Shown here: positions 54,412-63,230 of the stretch, piece by piece
How positions within the stretch are numbered: the stretch's first letter is position 1
How the letters are laid out: every line of letters begins with the position of its first letter
Origin: Alkaliphilus metalliredigens QYMF
Lineage (GTDB): Bacteria > Bacillota > Clostridia > Peptostreptococcales > Natronincolaceae
Length of the DNA: 64,000 nucleotides
Direction of reading: 5' to 3'
Assembly (NCBI RefSeq): GCF_000016985.1
Contig: NC_009633.1
Location: 2,957,539 to 3,021,538 of the forward strand
Position numbers and translations under genes: made by a program
Notes under the pieces: model-generated
Database searches by the model: none
Told to the model about the DNA's origin: nothing
The model's input: the letters and a program-made list of their open reading frames with translations, nothing else

Positions 54412-55908
54412 TCATTTCTCTAACATCACTGGGTCTTCTACGTTTTTTAGTGTCTTGTAAGAATAGTGACTCACAAAGTAAAAAATGATAACTGCCCCTA
54501 TAAACCCTGGAAATGCAGGGTGAACCATTTCGTCTGCTTTAGATATAATGATTCGATTCTTAAGAATAAAGCCTATGAGTATAATCAAGCCACCAATAAA
54601 AGAGGCGATAGCACCCTCCTTCGTCGCTTTATTCCAGAAGATACCCCCATAAAGAGGTAGCAAAAAGCTCACAGAAAAAGCACCCCATATATGTCCGCCA
54701 TAAATCAACAAGCTGTCTGGCGGATTTAATGATAATATCAGTGAGATGGTACCTGCAACAAATATAAAGATCCGATTCATCGTAAGCAATTGATCATCAT
54801 CGATTTCAGGATTAATCAAATTTCTGTAAATATCATAGCTAAAGCCACTGGCAGCAACTAAGAGTTGAGAATTTGCCGTAGAAATAGCTGCGGCCATGAT
54901 ACTAATTAAAATCAAACCACTAAAAGGCGAGTAAATCACATTATTAATTAAATAAGGAAAGACCTCATCTACTGAAGCAATGGAATGTATGGTTGGCACT
55001 AAAACCCTGCCCCCAATTCCAATGATGAAAAGCCCTAAATACAAGAAAGCCAGAATTAAAACAGAAAAACAAACCATTTTAACGGCTGTTTTGGTGTTTT
55101 TAGCAGAACTAATGCGTATGGCATACTGAGGGTTTGCTGCAAGCCCTAGCCCCCAGCCAAAAAATGAAGTGAAAGTCAAAAGCGGCGTATACGCACCCTT
55201 TGAAAAAGTATCTAGCAATGCGCCTTTTTCCGTCACATGTGGAAAGGCTGGAAATGGTCGCGTATTAATCAGTGCTGCCCCCTCATGCATCAAAGTAACA
55301 CTTCCAACATTTCGTAGGATTAACACTACTGCCAGCAAGGTACCTACAATGATTAGGATAAAATTCAATCCATCTGTTCGCACAACAGAAAACAAACCCC
55401 CAAAGGTTGTATAAATGACAAAAAGATACACAAGAACAATGGCAAAGGTATAATTAATATCCAGCAGTTCTGAAATAACAATACCAAAACCACGAATTTG
55501 AATAATAATGTATAGTATATAGGTAATAACAATAACAAGTCCGCCCATAGCCTGAAGTCCTTTGCTGTTATAGCGCATATAAAAGTACTCCGGCACAGTA
55601 ATGATATCATATTTTTTAAGTCGCGTAGCTAAAAGAACAAGACAAGTCGCCCCTAGAAACCATGGAACTACAGCATATAAAACGATATTGTAGCCATAGG
55701 CGTACATAGACCCTGTAAGCCCTTGCATGGAAGCCGCACTAAACCAAGTGGCACTAAATGTAAAAATACTGGCGGCCAAACCTAAGCTATTCACCGCAAC
55801 AAAAAAATCTCTAGCGTTCTTTGTTCTCTTAAATCCACCTTTTCCAAATAAGAGCAAGATAATTGTATATATGGTGAAATAAAGTAAGTACATGATTGAT
55901 TTATTCAT
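54412..55908 (-). CDS. Sodium:solute symporter (SSS family)
   Basis: A 498-residue LeuT-fold carrier with 13 membrane segments. Family features: FFVAVNSLGLAASIFTFSATWFSA region (about 35-58), VPEYFYMRYNSKGLQAMGG (about 105-123), QIRGFGIV, and the TM8/9 region IMAAAISTANSQLLVAASG (about 315-333) with the Na2-site Ser/Thr pair. Substrates in this family include proline, pantothenate, acetate and others; not resolvable here. Its start overlaps the stop of a 45-residue membrane protein and it lies 13 bases from the kinase, so it may transport and help sense the same compound. Confidence 0.93.
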   Translation of the reverse strand: MNKSIMYLLYFTIYTIILLLFGKGGFKRTKNARDFFVAVNSLGLAASIFTFSATWFSAASMQGLTGSMYAYGYNIVLYAVVPWFLGATCLVLLATRLKKYDIITVPEYFYMRYNSKGLQAMGGLVIVITYILYIIIQIRGFGIVISELLDINYTFAIVLVYLFVIYTTFGGLFSVVRTDGLNFILIIVGTLLAVVLILRNVGSVTLMHEGAALINTRPFPAFPHVTEKGALLDTFSKGAYTPLLTFTSFFGWGLGLAANPQYAIRISSAKNTKTAVKMVCFSVLILAFLYLGLFIIGIGGRVLVPTIHSIASVDEVFPYLINNVIYSPFSGLILISIMAAAISTANSQLLVAASGFSYDIYRNLINPEIDDDQLLTMNRIFIFVAGTISLILSLNPPDSLLIYGGHIWGAFSVSFLLPLYGGIFWNKATKEGAIASFIGGLIILIGFILKNRIIISKADEMVHPAFPGFIGAVIIFYFVSHYSYKTLKNVEDPVMLEK

Positions 55909-56038
55909 CCCTCCACACCTGCTTGTACCTTAATAAAACAGCTAGAATAGATGGCGCTAGTGCAGACAAAATAAATAACCCACCTACGATCAAAGCCGTC
56001 TTCAAAGGTAACCCTATGATGGTAATTGCTGAATTCAT
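55901..56038 (-). CDS. Small single-span membrane protein preceding the symporter
   Basis: A 45-residue protein starting MNSAITIIGLPLKT, with one membrane segment (about 14-36) and a basic tail (RYKQVWRDE). The ATG at 56038 follows AGAGGGGTG by 6 bases. Its TAA lies inside the first codons of the symporter gene (8-base overlap), so translation is coupled. Very small membrane proteins directly upstream of SSS carriers recur in other bacteria and have been described as symporter accessory proteins; that is recalled knowledge. It probably assists or stabilises the carrier. Confidence 0.7.
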   Translation of the reverse strand: MNSAITIIGLPLKTALIVGGLFILSALAPSILAVLLRYKQVWRDE

Positions 56039-56357
56039 TCTAACACCCCTCTAGCCTCTTTCCCAAGATATTGTTTTGACAAAATTGACACTTTCATTCC
56101 TACTCGTTAAATTATATCACACAATTATTTTCTTAAATATGCACTTACTAATTGATTGTGCCAAAATAGACCAAAAGATAAGGGAAGCACCTCCTTTTAT
56201 TTGGATAGTGCCGTTAGTACCAACAGCTTTCAGACAGGCTCTTGTCTGTTACGTACACGTGCTTGCTAGCAATCTTAACACCGTTTATTGCCTTTAGATT
56301 TTTTTAGTATGTGTTCTTTTTTAAATAAGTAAATGTATGGAATCAGGACCCCATTTA
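56039..56357. other. Intergenic region with the symporter-operon promoter
   Basis: On the minus strand TGATATAAT (extended -10, hexamer at 56111-56116) lies 73 bases before the small-protein start. The 56190-56300 part looks like decayed coding sequence but no family is certain. No sigma-54 GG-N10-GC match was found. Confidence 0.4.
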
Positions 56358-57743
56358 CTAACCACCTAAATTATCTGGTAAAGCAATGCTTTTCTGGAAT
56401 GCATTGTTTTTATTATTATTTAAAATGAAATACCAATACATCCATCCGTATCCATAGGAAACCGAGCCTTCTCTATGACCCGTTTCAATATTAAATTCAT
56501 TTAGGATATCATTATCAATGCCTAGTGCTAAACCGTAAACCAAAGCAATATCTTTTGGATAGTTACCTAAGTCATCTACTAGATTACGTTTTTTTAAGTT
56601 TTTCATATGTCTTTTAAATGCTATCCATCTTTTATATTCTACATAACCATAATCAGATTTCCTAAGCAACAATCCAATTCCTTGGATTAGGATTAAAAAT
56701 GACGTTGCCACTAACATTAATCCTAGAAGGTTTTCATATACCAAGGCAACGATAGCTAAGATTAAGGTTATGGGAAATAAGATTAACAATGGCAAACCAT
56801 ATTTTTTACTACCTTCATCAAAGTAGCCCTTATTGATAGCATCTTCTTCTAGCAACTTACCCCATTTAGTATACTGCTTTACAAACATAGATTGATTATT
56901 TTTGCTATAGCTTTCTATATCCTTAGTTGTTACAGTGGCCCCATCCCCCATATCCTCGATTAACCAAGCAATAAAGTGCTTTTCATGACTTAGAAGACCC
57001 TCATCTTCTTCTTTTACCCTTGTTATAGTAAAGTGCTTTAACACTTCTTTTTTCTCCTCATACTCCTCTCCATCATCTACCCTTACATATCCTCTCCTGT
57101 AAAGATCAAGTATCGTCGCCATAATCGTATTGGTAGAAATAGCTGTACTTGTAATATAGGTGGTGATAGCTGGAGTACAGTCTTCTGGTACTTCCAAATA
57201 CTTTCTTTCTTCATGGATATCCTTTAATCTACGATACTTCATCATTAGAAAAGTAAATAGAATGATTTCAATAATGGCCAATATAACTGCGATATTCCCA
57301 AATAGCACGCCTCTTGCTTCTCTTTTAAGTAGGTCTTCTTCTATTTTTTGCTCTAGCCTCGCTTCTTCCTCCATAATATTTGAGTAAGCATCTTCATCTA
57401 CACTGTTTTGAGAAGTGGGTATAAAGGACCGAGGAAAAAGGATCCTAGCTTCTACAAAGGTGTCCTTAGGCACATCTTCTACTTTTAAATAAATGGTGTG
57501 ATCCGATAGCTTATGTATTTCTCCATTTAAGGGCCCATGAGCAAAGATTTTCACCTTATTGTCTATATCTTCCTCTGGTAGGGTTATATTGACAGCAAAA
57601 AAATCTATAGGGGTATCATTTTCGCTTCCTAAAAATGTATAGTAAAGCTCACCTATATCACTATATTTTTTAGCAACATTTTTCATGGTATAGATTAAGC
57701 CAAAGGTTTTTTCTTCATTAACTTGTATTATGTCATTTACCAA
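56358..57743 (-). pseudogene. 5'-truncated DUF2207 membrane protein
   Basis: A 461-codon frame matching the later part of DUF2207 proteins: the end of the extracytoplasmic beta domain (DIGELYYTFLGSENDTPIDF), a membrane segment at about 148-168, a cytoplasmic winged-helix-like region (YITSTAISTNTIMATILDLY, about 192-211), two more membrane segments (about 318-360) and KRHMKNLKKRNLV. Intact members begin with a signal peptide and about 100 more residues that are missing here. A stop codon (TAG) lies two codons upstream of the frame start (TTG), with no ribosome site. The Gly-rich tail common in this family is also lost. Likely non-functional. Confidence 0.75.
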
Positions 57744-57797
57744 AACCTATATGCAATAAAGTTCTTGAGCTATTCAGCTAGTAATGCCAAGGGGAGT

Positions 57798-57977
57798 TTA
57801 CCTTCTCATTTTAGTATTGCTGCTATCCAACCAAGTGGAAGCTGTATTATTATCAAATGTAAATCCTTTATTTTTAAAGTATTCACCTATTGCTTTAAAC
57901 TCTATAATAGCCTGTTTAACTTCTTCACGTATTTGAAGAATCTCTTGTTTGTAATTTTCATCATCAATCTTTATAAT
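57798..57977 (-). pseudogene. Fragment frame after the nuclease-helicase gene
   Basis: A 59-codon frame begins at the helicase stop and ends with TAA. It has no ATG, GTG or TTG start in frame. It is charged and helical in its first half (EILQIREEVKQAIIEFKAIG) and ends WLDSSNTKMRR. It may be a broken downstream partner gene of the nuclease-helicase. Family unknown. Confidence 0.35.
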
Positions 57978-59791
57978 TTACTAACTCCACTTTCTAAAAG
58001 CACTTCATATGTATCGTCTAACACTGATGTATCTGGAACAAAAACAATAAAACCATCTCTGCCTCTTGTTAATAACACCCTATAGCTATTCAATCGTAGT
58101 TGATTAGGATCTTTGGCTTTAGCCCCTCCTTGCTCAAACTTCTTCCAGCTTGTTCCTTGCCAGAGCATGTCTTCTCCCCAACAAACAATTGGCATGTCCA
58201 ACTCTAGCCCTTGACAGGCAAACTCTGTAGCAACCTTATTCATTTTACAACATGATAGCTCATTATCTAACCCGTAATTATACCAGGGTCCTACTTCTAG
58301 TTGTTTTGTTGTGTCATATGAATTATCAACCTGATACTCGGGCAATATTTTTGCCTTTGAAGATGCTAATAATCCATACCGCTTCTCTTTATTTCCCTCA
58401 TATCTTTTTTGACAGTACCTCTTGGCCTTATCCAAATCCCTTGTCACATACATGTTAAATCCTTCTAAATTGATTTTTAATGACAGTTCCTTTGCCTCTA
58501 AAATACTTCCTCTTAAAAGCTTATTAGCCCAAGTTGTCACATCCTCTGAAAGATGAGATCTTAATGTCGTATTTAAATCTAATTTATCTATGGCTACTAC
58601 CTCTACCACATCCTCGAAGATATGAGCTATCTTACTTGGACAAATCACCTTCCACTTCATTTTACTTTTTTTAACGGCTTCTTTCCACTGTTTGATCCCA
58701 GCTTCTTCTCCATTATGTATTTCTTGACCTTCACCTATTAATCCTAGTAGTGCAGCCCAGCTTGGAATCCTATCTGTAATCCTAATCATTAAGTCTGGCT
58801 CAGATAAATCAATATTATGCTTTTTCCTCACGTGTTCAAGATCCCATGCCCGTTGTGCCTCATCAAAAACTATAATATGTTCTTTAGGAACCTCTCTTTT
58901 TTGTATACCATAGTGTTTTACGTAGTGCCTCAAGGGTTGAACAAAAACCTTACTATCTAAAGCATGCTGCAAGACATCAACTAGCGGTCCATTGCCTGAT
59001 AAAAATATTGATTGTTTTTTACTATCATCTTTAAAACATTCATAAACAAATTTGAGTCCTAACAACGTTTTACCTGCTCCTGGAACACCTGTTGCTAATA
59101 TCAAAACCCGCTCTTCCTTTTCCCTTGCTGTTTTAGATATATTCTTAAGTTCCTCAACTGCTTCTGGTATTCCTGCGCTATTTGCTCTTCTAATATAGGG
59201 GAGAGGCTCTTTCTTAAATATTGTTTTGGCTGCTTGTACTAATGTTGGCAATGGTTCATATGGAGAATTCAGCCATTCTTTGGGCTCATAGCTAATTTCT
59301 TCTGCATCTAAGGAGTCAATTACTTCTCCCAGCTTATCCGGTGAACACGCATATACTTGATCAAATTCTTTTAACTTTTCTACTGATTTTGTAGGAATCA
59401 ATACCGCCGTTACATGCTTGTTATAAGAAAATTGATGATAGTTTTTTATATCCCTTGAATAGGCAGAAACTTGATCTAAATCTGCTCTTGAAATACCCTC
59501 TTTTTCTTTAAATTCTACTACCCTAACGCTGTTTTGCGTTAATAAGATTAAATCAGGCCTTCTTCCTCCTTCATGTGGCAATTCATATTCAAAGATTAAA
59601 TAGTATTTTTTATCTTTATACTTCATCAAACTCTCAACTAACTTACTATGGCAATCGATCCATGCATTTATTTGGCTTTCACTTGGGTCTTCACCACAAA
59701 GCAACTTATAATTCGTTATCATTTCATCTAACCATTGGTTTTTATGTAGGGCTAAAAATTCATTGATAAATCCTTTATAGCAACAGTTCAT
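57971..59791 (-). CDS. PD-(D/E)XK nuclease fused to DUF2075 superfamily-1-like helicase
   Basis: A 606-residue protein. The N-terminal quarter has a PD-(D/E)XK nuclease pattern: EYELP (Glu about 68-70), GGRRPDLILL (Asp80), VVEFK (Glu93, Lys95), then QVSAYSRD. The DUF2075 helicase core follows: Walker A TGVPGAGKTLLG (Lys241), Walker B IIVFDEAQRAW (Asp310, Glu311), and late motifs including EFACQGLELDMPIVCW and SYRVLLTRGRDGFIVFV (Arg finger/motif VI). It probably acts on invading or damaged nucleic acid. The next genes upstream are an HNH nuclease and a NUDIX remnant, 15-20 bases apart, so this is a degraded operon. AAAGGAGTTAAATATAA precedes the ATG. Confidence 0.88.
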   Translation of the reverse strand: MNCCYKGFINEFLALHKNQWLDEMITNYKLLCGEDPSESQINAWIDCHSKLVESLMKYKDKKYYLIFEYELPHEGGRRPDLILLTQNSVRVVEFKEKEGISRADLDQVSAYSRDIKNYHQFSYNKHVTAVLIPTKSVEKLKEFDQVYACSPDKLGEVIDSLDAEEISYEPKEWLNSPYEPLPTLVQAAKTIFKKEPLPYIRRANSAGIPEAVEELKNISKTAREKEERVLILATGVPGAGKTLLGLKFVYECFKDDSKKQSIFLSGNGPLVDVLQHALDSKVFVQPLRHYVKHYGIQKREVPKEHIIVFDEAQRAWDLEHVRKKHNIDLSEPDLMIRITDRIPSWAALLGLIGEGQEIHNGEEAGIKQWKEAVKKSKMKWKVICPSKIAHIFEDVVEVVAIDKLDLNTTLRSHLSEDVTTWANKLLRGSILEAKELSLKINLEGFNMYVTRDLDKAKRYCQKRYEGNKEKRYGLLASSKAKILPEYQVDNSYDTTKQLEVGPWYNYGLDNELSCCKMNKVATEFACQGLELDMPIVCWGEDMLWQGTSWKKFEQGGAKAKDPNQLRLNSYRVLLTRGRDGFIVFVPDTSVLDDTYEVLLESGVSKL

Positions 59792-59806
59792 TTATATTTA
59801 ACTCCT

Positions 59807-60124
59807 TTACTGAGCTTCATTTTCTCTATGCCATTTTATGTAGGGTATTTGCTCTTTCTTAAAATTAAGTCTTATTTCTTTACTGATATTTAGTACTCTA
59901 TTTTCCCTTTCTTTTATTCTATTGGAAATTATTATCCTACCATCATCATGAAAGGAAATCAATCCTTTATCAAATAGTGCATCATGGGTAGGGCATAGTA
60001 GTATTCCATTATATACATCCAGTCGCTCCATATCATTACAATGTTTCCACGGTTTACAATGGCTAGCGATTAATATATCTTTCATTTCAAGGCCACAAAT
60101 AGCGCATTCACTTGTATTAGTCAA
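59807..60124 (-). CDS. HNH endonuclease-domain protein
   Basis: A 105-residue protein made up almost wholly of an HNH fold: CAICGLEMKDILIASHCKPW (about 7-26, two Cys of the zinc knuckle and the first His), YNGILLCPTHDALFDKGLI (about 39-57, Asn and His with the third Cys). It resembles the C-terminal nuclease domain of larger restriction-like proteins. A free-standing short form would need a partner; the nuclease-helicase follows 15 bases later. Its ATG overlaps the stop of the NUDIX remnant by four bases (ATGA-type coupling), showing they once formed one operon. Confidence 0.8.
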   Translation of the reverse strand: MTNTSECAICGLEMKDILIASHCKPWKHCNDMERLDVYNGILLCPTHDALFDKGLISFHDDGRIIISNRIKERENRVLNISKEIRLNFKKEQIPYIKWHRENEAQ

Positions 60125-60387
60125 TAGAGTTCCTCCTTTAACCGTTTTATCAATGATATATCCGCAGGGGCAAAATCAAATCCACCCAATTCATTGACAG
60201 TTACCCACTTTACATCTCCATGAACAGAAAGTTTTACTATACCGCTAACCATTCTACAAAAATAGGCTAATAGCTTGATTTCACCTGCAGTATATTTATA
60301 AATACTTTCAGCAAAGAAATCTTCCACTTCCCTTGAAGCTTTTCTCCTTGTCCTCTTTGTTCTTGCTATTTTTATAAGGCCAGACTT
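60121..60387 (-). pseudogene. NUDIX hydrolase gene with the Nudix box deleted
   Basis: The frame reads as a MutT-type pyrophosphohydrolase in two parts. The 5' part, GLIKIARTKR, matches the usual 'ILIARRKRG' strand. It then jumps to REVEDFFAESIYKYTAGEI and KWVTVNELGGFDFAPADI, the normal C-terminal half. The intervening Nudix box (GX5EX7REUXEEXGU) is missing, so catalysis is impossible. No start codon with a ribosome site is present upstream; GTG 60327 is internal. The deletion is in frame. It lies just upstream of the HNH gene. Confidence 0.7.
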
Positions 60388-60481
60388 CTACATAACTTTA
60401 AGCGAACTACATTTAACAACAAGATGACTAACGACACTCTCATTATCTGTATTATTTATTTGTATTTAACAGTCACTCATT

Positions 60482-60745
60482 GTAAAAGACATATACCATC
60501 ATTCAGATCGCGGCAGCCAGTATTGCAGCAAGGAATATCAAACAAAGCTTAAATCATACCATATAGCCTGCAGCATGAGCCGCAAGGGAAACTGCTGGGA
60601 TAATGCCTGTGCAGAAACCTTTTTTAGTGCTCTGAAATCTGAAAGAATCCAACATCGAGTTTACAAAAACTTAGCTGAAGTGAGATCAGATCTATTCTGG
60701 TATATTGAATATTTTTATAATAGAACACGTCAGTACACACATTAA
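60482..60745 (+). pseudogene. IS3-family orfB transposase remnant
   Basis: On the plus strand a frame without a start reads HHSDRGSQYCSKEYQTKL, then MSRKGNCWDNACAETFFSAL, then RSDLFWYIEYFYNRTRQ: the second and third acidic catalytic regions of an IS3/IS150-type integrase. It ends early (QYTH then TAA) before the expected C-terminal ALGYMSP motif, and its N-terminal half is absent. Fragment only. Confidence 0.9.
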
Positions 60746-60828
60746 ATCCACATCCCCGTCTACTATCTTTCAAACCTTTCTACATAAATTTACCAATTCC
60801 TTCTATAAAACAGTAAATCTAACAAAAC
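60735..60828. repeat. Dispersed degenerate repeat, copy B
   Basis: Pairs with copy A at 7935-8028 (about three-quarters identical by eye). On the minus strand it lies directly after the stop of the Y1 transposase remnant, so it may be the 3' end of that element. Confidence 0.5.
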
Positions 60829-60830
60829 CA

Positions 60831-61095
60831 TCAAATAAAAAAAGTTCTAAGTCCTCGGAGATATGTTTTCTTTCCATAGTACCTTGAACAACTACTCCAT
60901 TTCCAATCTACTGACTTACTTACAAGTCCAGCTTTTACAGGATTTTGATGTATATATCTGATTACTGTTATAAGATATTCTTCACTTTATATATTTCTAA
61001 TATTTCAAGAAATCTTAAGCAGTCATGCTCATCATGAAATACCTCCTGTATCTATTATTAATCTGAGTAAATCACTTAATAATCAAATATTAGTA
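60831..61095 (-). pseudogene. Y1 (REP-associated tyrosine) transposase remnant
   Basis: In shifting minus-strand frames the pieces of a Y1_Tnp/RAYT-like protein can be read in order: a decayed start like YxVIYSDxNNRY, then EVFHDEHDCLRFLEILEIYK, a large gap where the catalytic Tyr region should be, then EEYLITVIRYIHQNPVKAGL and SVDWKWSSCSRYYGKKT, then a stop at 60831. IHQNPVKAGLV and WSS are hallmarks of this transposase family. At least two frameshifts and a large internal deletion make it dead. Confidence 0.75.
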
Positions 61096-61153
61096 TCGGG
61101 AAATTTAGTAGATAAAATGAGTACTCGGTTTATGGATCATCTTGCAAAAACGC

Positions 61154-61176
61154 AAAAAAACCAACACAAAGTGTTG
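61154..61176 (-). terminator. rnpB terminator
   Basis: CAACAC/GTGTTG stem with an AAA loop, followed by seven T on the minus strand, 12 bases after the RNase P RNA P1 helix. Confidence 0.9.
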
Positions 61177-61187
61177 ATTTTAGTTAA

Positions 61188-61581
61188 GCGAGTAAGTCTA
61201 TAAGCCGAGTTCTGTATTTGACGATCATCTGTCTAGGCTAACTGTTACCAGTTAGCTCAAGCGACCTACCACGGGACGCGACGGGCAGCCGCGTTTTCTA
61301 GTCCCTACTTGGTCTTGCTCCGGATGGGGTTTACATAGCCAGTTAGTCGCCTAACTGCTGGTGCGCTCTTACCGCACCTTTCCAGCCTTACCAGACAGCC
61401 CTAAGGCTGTCTCACCACATACCCAGTATTGCTACTGAGTAGGGGTTCTGGCGGTATATCTCTGTTGCACTATCCTTAGAGTCACCTCCACTGGGAATTA
61501 CCCAGCACCCTTGCCCTACGGAGCTCGGACTTTCCTCGTCCACAGAACAAGTCTGTGGCCGCGATCATCTGACTTACTCGC
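61188..61581 (-). ncRNA. rnpB: RNase P RNA
   Basis: Minus-strand RNA of about 394 bases. The P1 helix forms from GCGAGTAAGTC at the 5' end (61571-61581) and GACTTACTCGC at the 3' end (61188-61198), an 11-base perfect pairing. Conserved core elements are readable: GAGGAAAGTCCGAGCTCC (CR-I region), GTGCAACAGAGATATACCGC, GGTAAGGCTGGAAAGGTGCG, AAACCCCATCCGGAGCAAGA and the 3' GACAGATGATCG (CR-V). The L15-type GGT segment is present in CCCGTGGTAGGTCG. It is the catalytic RNA that matures tRNA 5' ends. Confidence 0.95.
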
Positions 61582-61608
61582 AATATTCTTTTGTTAAGCT
61601 AGATACAT

Positions 61609-61637
61609 ATCCTATCATTAAAACAGCCATTTGTCAA
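61609..61637 (-). promoter_or_regulatory. rnpB: rnpB promoter
   Basis: TTGACA (61632-61637) and TAGGAT (61609-61614) are spaced 17 bases apart on the minus strand. The start should fall near 61602, about 20 bases before the P1 helix. Confidence 0.65.
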
Positions 61638-61667
61638 AATGTAATAATTGGTAGTTATTTTGGATAA

Positions 61668-62075
61668 TTATTTACGATCCATGGCAATGTTGGCTAATTC
61701 ATCAGCCCGTTTGTTCTGCTCTCTTCTCACATGCTCAATGGCAAAGCTTTCAAACTTCTTGACCAAGGGCATCACCATATTATACATTGGGATCATTCGT
61801 TCATTCTTTACTTTATATTGTCCTTTAACCTGCTTTACGACCAGCTCACTATCTAAATAGCAGGTCACGCGTTTAATCCCCATATCCAGGGCGATTTCCA
61901 AGGCACGACTGAGGGCTTTATATTCTGATACATTATTGGTTTGGTCTCCTATGTATTGACTGATTGCTCTCACTTCATTGCCCTCTTGATCTTGAATGGT
62001 AATCCCAATCCCTGCTTCTCCTGGGTTTCCCCTTGAACCACCGTCGGTATATATGATTGCTTCTTCTATACTCAT
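61668..62075 (-). CDS. Ribonuclease HI-like protein
   Basis: A 135-residue RNase H fold protein with the four acidic residues: Asp10 in YTDGGSRGNPGEAGIG, Glu in NNVSEYKALSRAL (about 50), Asp in CYLDSELVVKQV (about 74) and Asp in REQNKRADELAN (about 123). It cuts the RNA strand of RNA-DNA hybrids. The length and the YKVKNERMIP segment match the short RnhA-like class common in Firmicutes that lies near rnpB or Nif3 genes. It is 37 bases downstream of the Nif3-like gene, part of the same block. GAAAACAGGTGATGAA precedes the ATG. Confidence 0.92.
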   Translation of the reverse strand: MSIEEAIIYTDGGSRGNPGEAGIGITIQDQEGNEVRAISQYIGDQTNNVSEYKALSRALEIALDMGIKRVTCYLDSELVVKQVKGQYKVKNERMIPMYNMVMPLVKKFESFAIEHVRREQNKRADELANIAMDRK

Positions 62076-62111
62076 TTCATCACCTGTTTTCTTATATTTT
62101 TAATCCATTTT

Positions 62112-63230
62112 TTATAATATCTGAAAGGGATTGATATCAATGGTGGATGTCAACACCTCTACTTCACTGCCTGCTTCAGCCAGTCTTTCTTCTAAATAAG
62201 TGGCCACCAGGCTTCCAAAATGCTTTTCACTTTCAAAGTGACCTAGGTCAATGACGCTAAAGCCTTGCTCTAGGGCATCCTGGGCGTCATGGTATTTGAC
62301 ATCCCCTGTTATCATGCAGTCACATCCTGCTCTAATGGCATGGTCTATGAAATCTGCGCCGCTACCGTTGAGCACGCACACCCTTTCGATTGAATCCCTA
62401 AGGTTTCCCACTACTCTGATGCTTGAGATCTCAAATAAACCTTTTAGCTTTTGGATAAACTCAGATAGTGTTATTGGTTTTTCAAGTCTTCCCATGCGTC
62501 CAAGACCCACTGCCTCCCCCTTGTTTTCTAGAGGATAAAGATCATAAGCCACTTCCTCATATGGGTGTGCCACCATCATATTTTTCAAAACTGTTTTGAG
62601 CTGACTTCCCCTAAGGATGGTCTCTAAACGTACCTCTTCTACCCTTTCAAGGACGTCCTGTTGTCCTATATACGGATTGGTACCCTCTAGTGGCATAAAT
62701 GCACCCATTCCCTCTGTTCGAAAGCTACAGTGGCTATAATTACCGATATGTCCTGCTCCAGCAATTCCTATGGCTTGGGCCAACTGTTCTTCATGGGTCT
62801 TGGGTACAAAGACCACTAGTTTAAGGAGCTTTTCATAATAGGTTTCTTGAAGTATTGTAATTTCCTGTAATCCGATCCTCTTGGCTATGCTATCATTAAG
62901 CCCATCCCTTGCCACATCAATATTAGTATGTACTGAGTAAATACTAATGCCATTTTGGATAGCTTTAAACACCATACTTCCTTTTATATCTGTCTTTATT
63001 ACTTTTTTTAGGGGTGTAAACAGAAAAGGGTGATGGGTGATGATGAGCTGGACCTCTTTTTCAATGGCTTCTTTTAATACCGCCTGTGTTAGGTCTAAAC
63101 AAACCAGTACCTTATTCACCACTGCCTCAGGATCCCCTACCTGAAGGCCAACATGATCCCATTTCATGGCATAATGCTGAGGGGCCAGTCCTTCTACTAA
63201 TCCTACTATCTCTTTTACTTTTTGAGACAT
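62112..63230 (-). CDS. Nif3-like dinuclear metal centre hexameric protein (YqfO type)
   Basis: A 372-residue protein of the DUF34/NIF3 family, in the long form. The N-terminal half has VCLDLTQAVL, QLIITHHPFLFTPLK (metal-binding His pair, about 60-74) and IYSVHTNIDVARDGLND (about 98-114). The PII-like inserted domain (about 130-235; LKLVVFVPKTHEEQL) and a C-terminal DCMITGDVKYHDAQDALEQG and DLGHFESEKH (second metal set) follow. Function not settled; possibly GTP cyclohydrolase-like or metal-chaperone. Its ATG overlaps the TrmK stop by 16 bases, so they are co-translated, as is common in Firmicutes. Confidence 0.93.
   Translation of the reverse strand: MSQKVKEIVGLVEGLAPQHYAMKWDHVGLQVGDPEAVVNKVLVCLDLTQAVLKEAIEKEVQLIITHHPFLFTPLKKVIKTDIKGSMVFKAIQNGISIYSVHTNIDVARDGLNDSIAKRIGLQEITILQETYYEKLLKLVVFVPKTHEEQLAQAIGIAGAGHIGNYSHCSFRTEGMGAFMPLEGTNPYIGQQDVLERVEEVRLETILRGSQLKTVLKNMMVAHPYEEVAYDLYPLENKGEAVGLGRMGRLEKPITLSEFIQKLKGLFEISSIRVVGNLRDSIERVCVLNGSGADFIDHAIRAGCDCMITGDVKYHDAQDALEQGFSVIDLGHFESEKHFGSLVATYLEERLAEAGSEVEVLTSTIDINPFQIL

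Noticed and set aside
56185-56300. Possible IS200/IS605 TnpB tail on the minus strand
   Set aside because: A stretch resembling AVGT..GT can be read, but the rest does not match TnpB and frames are broken; too weak to call.
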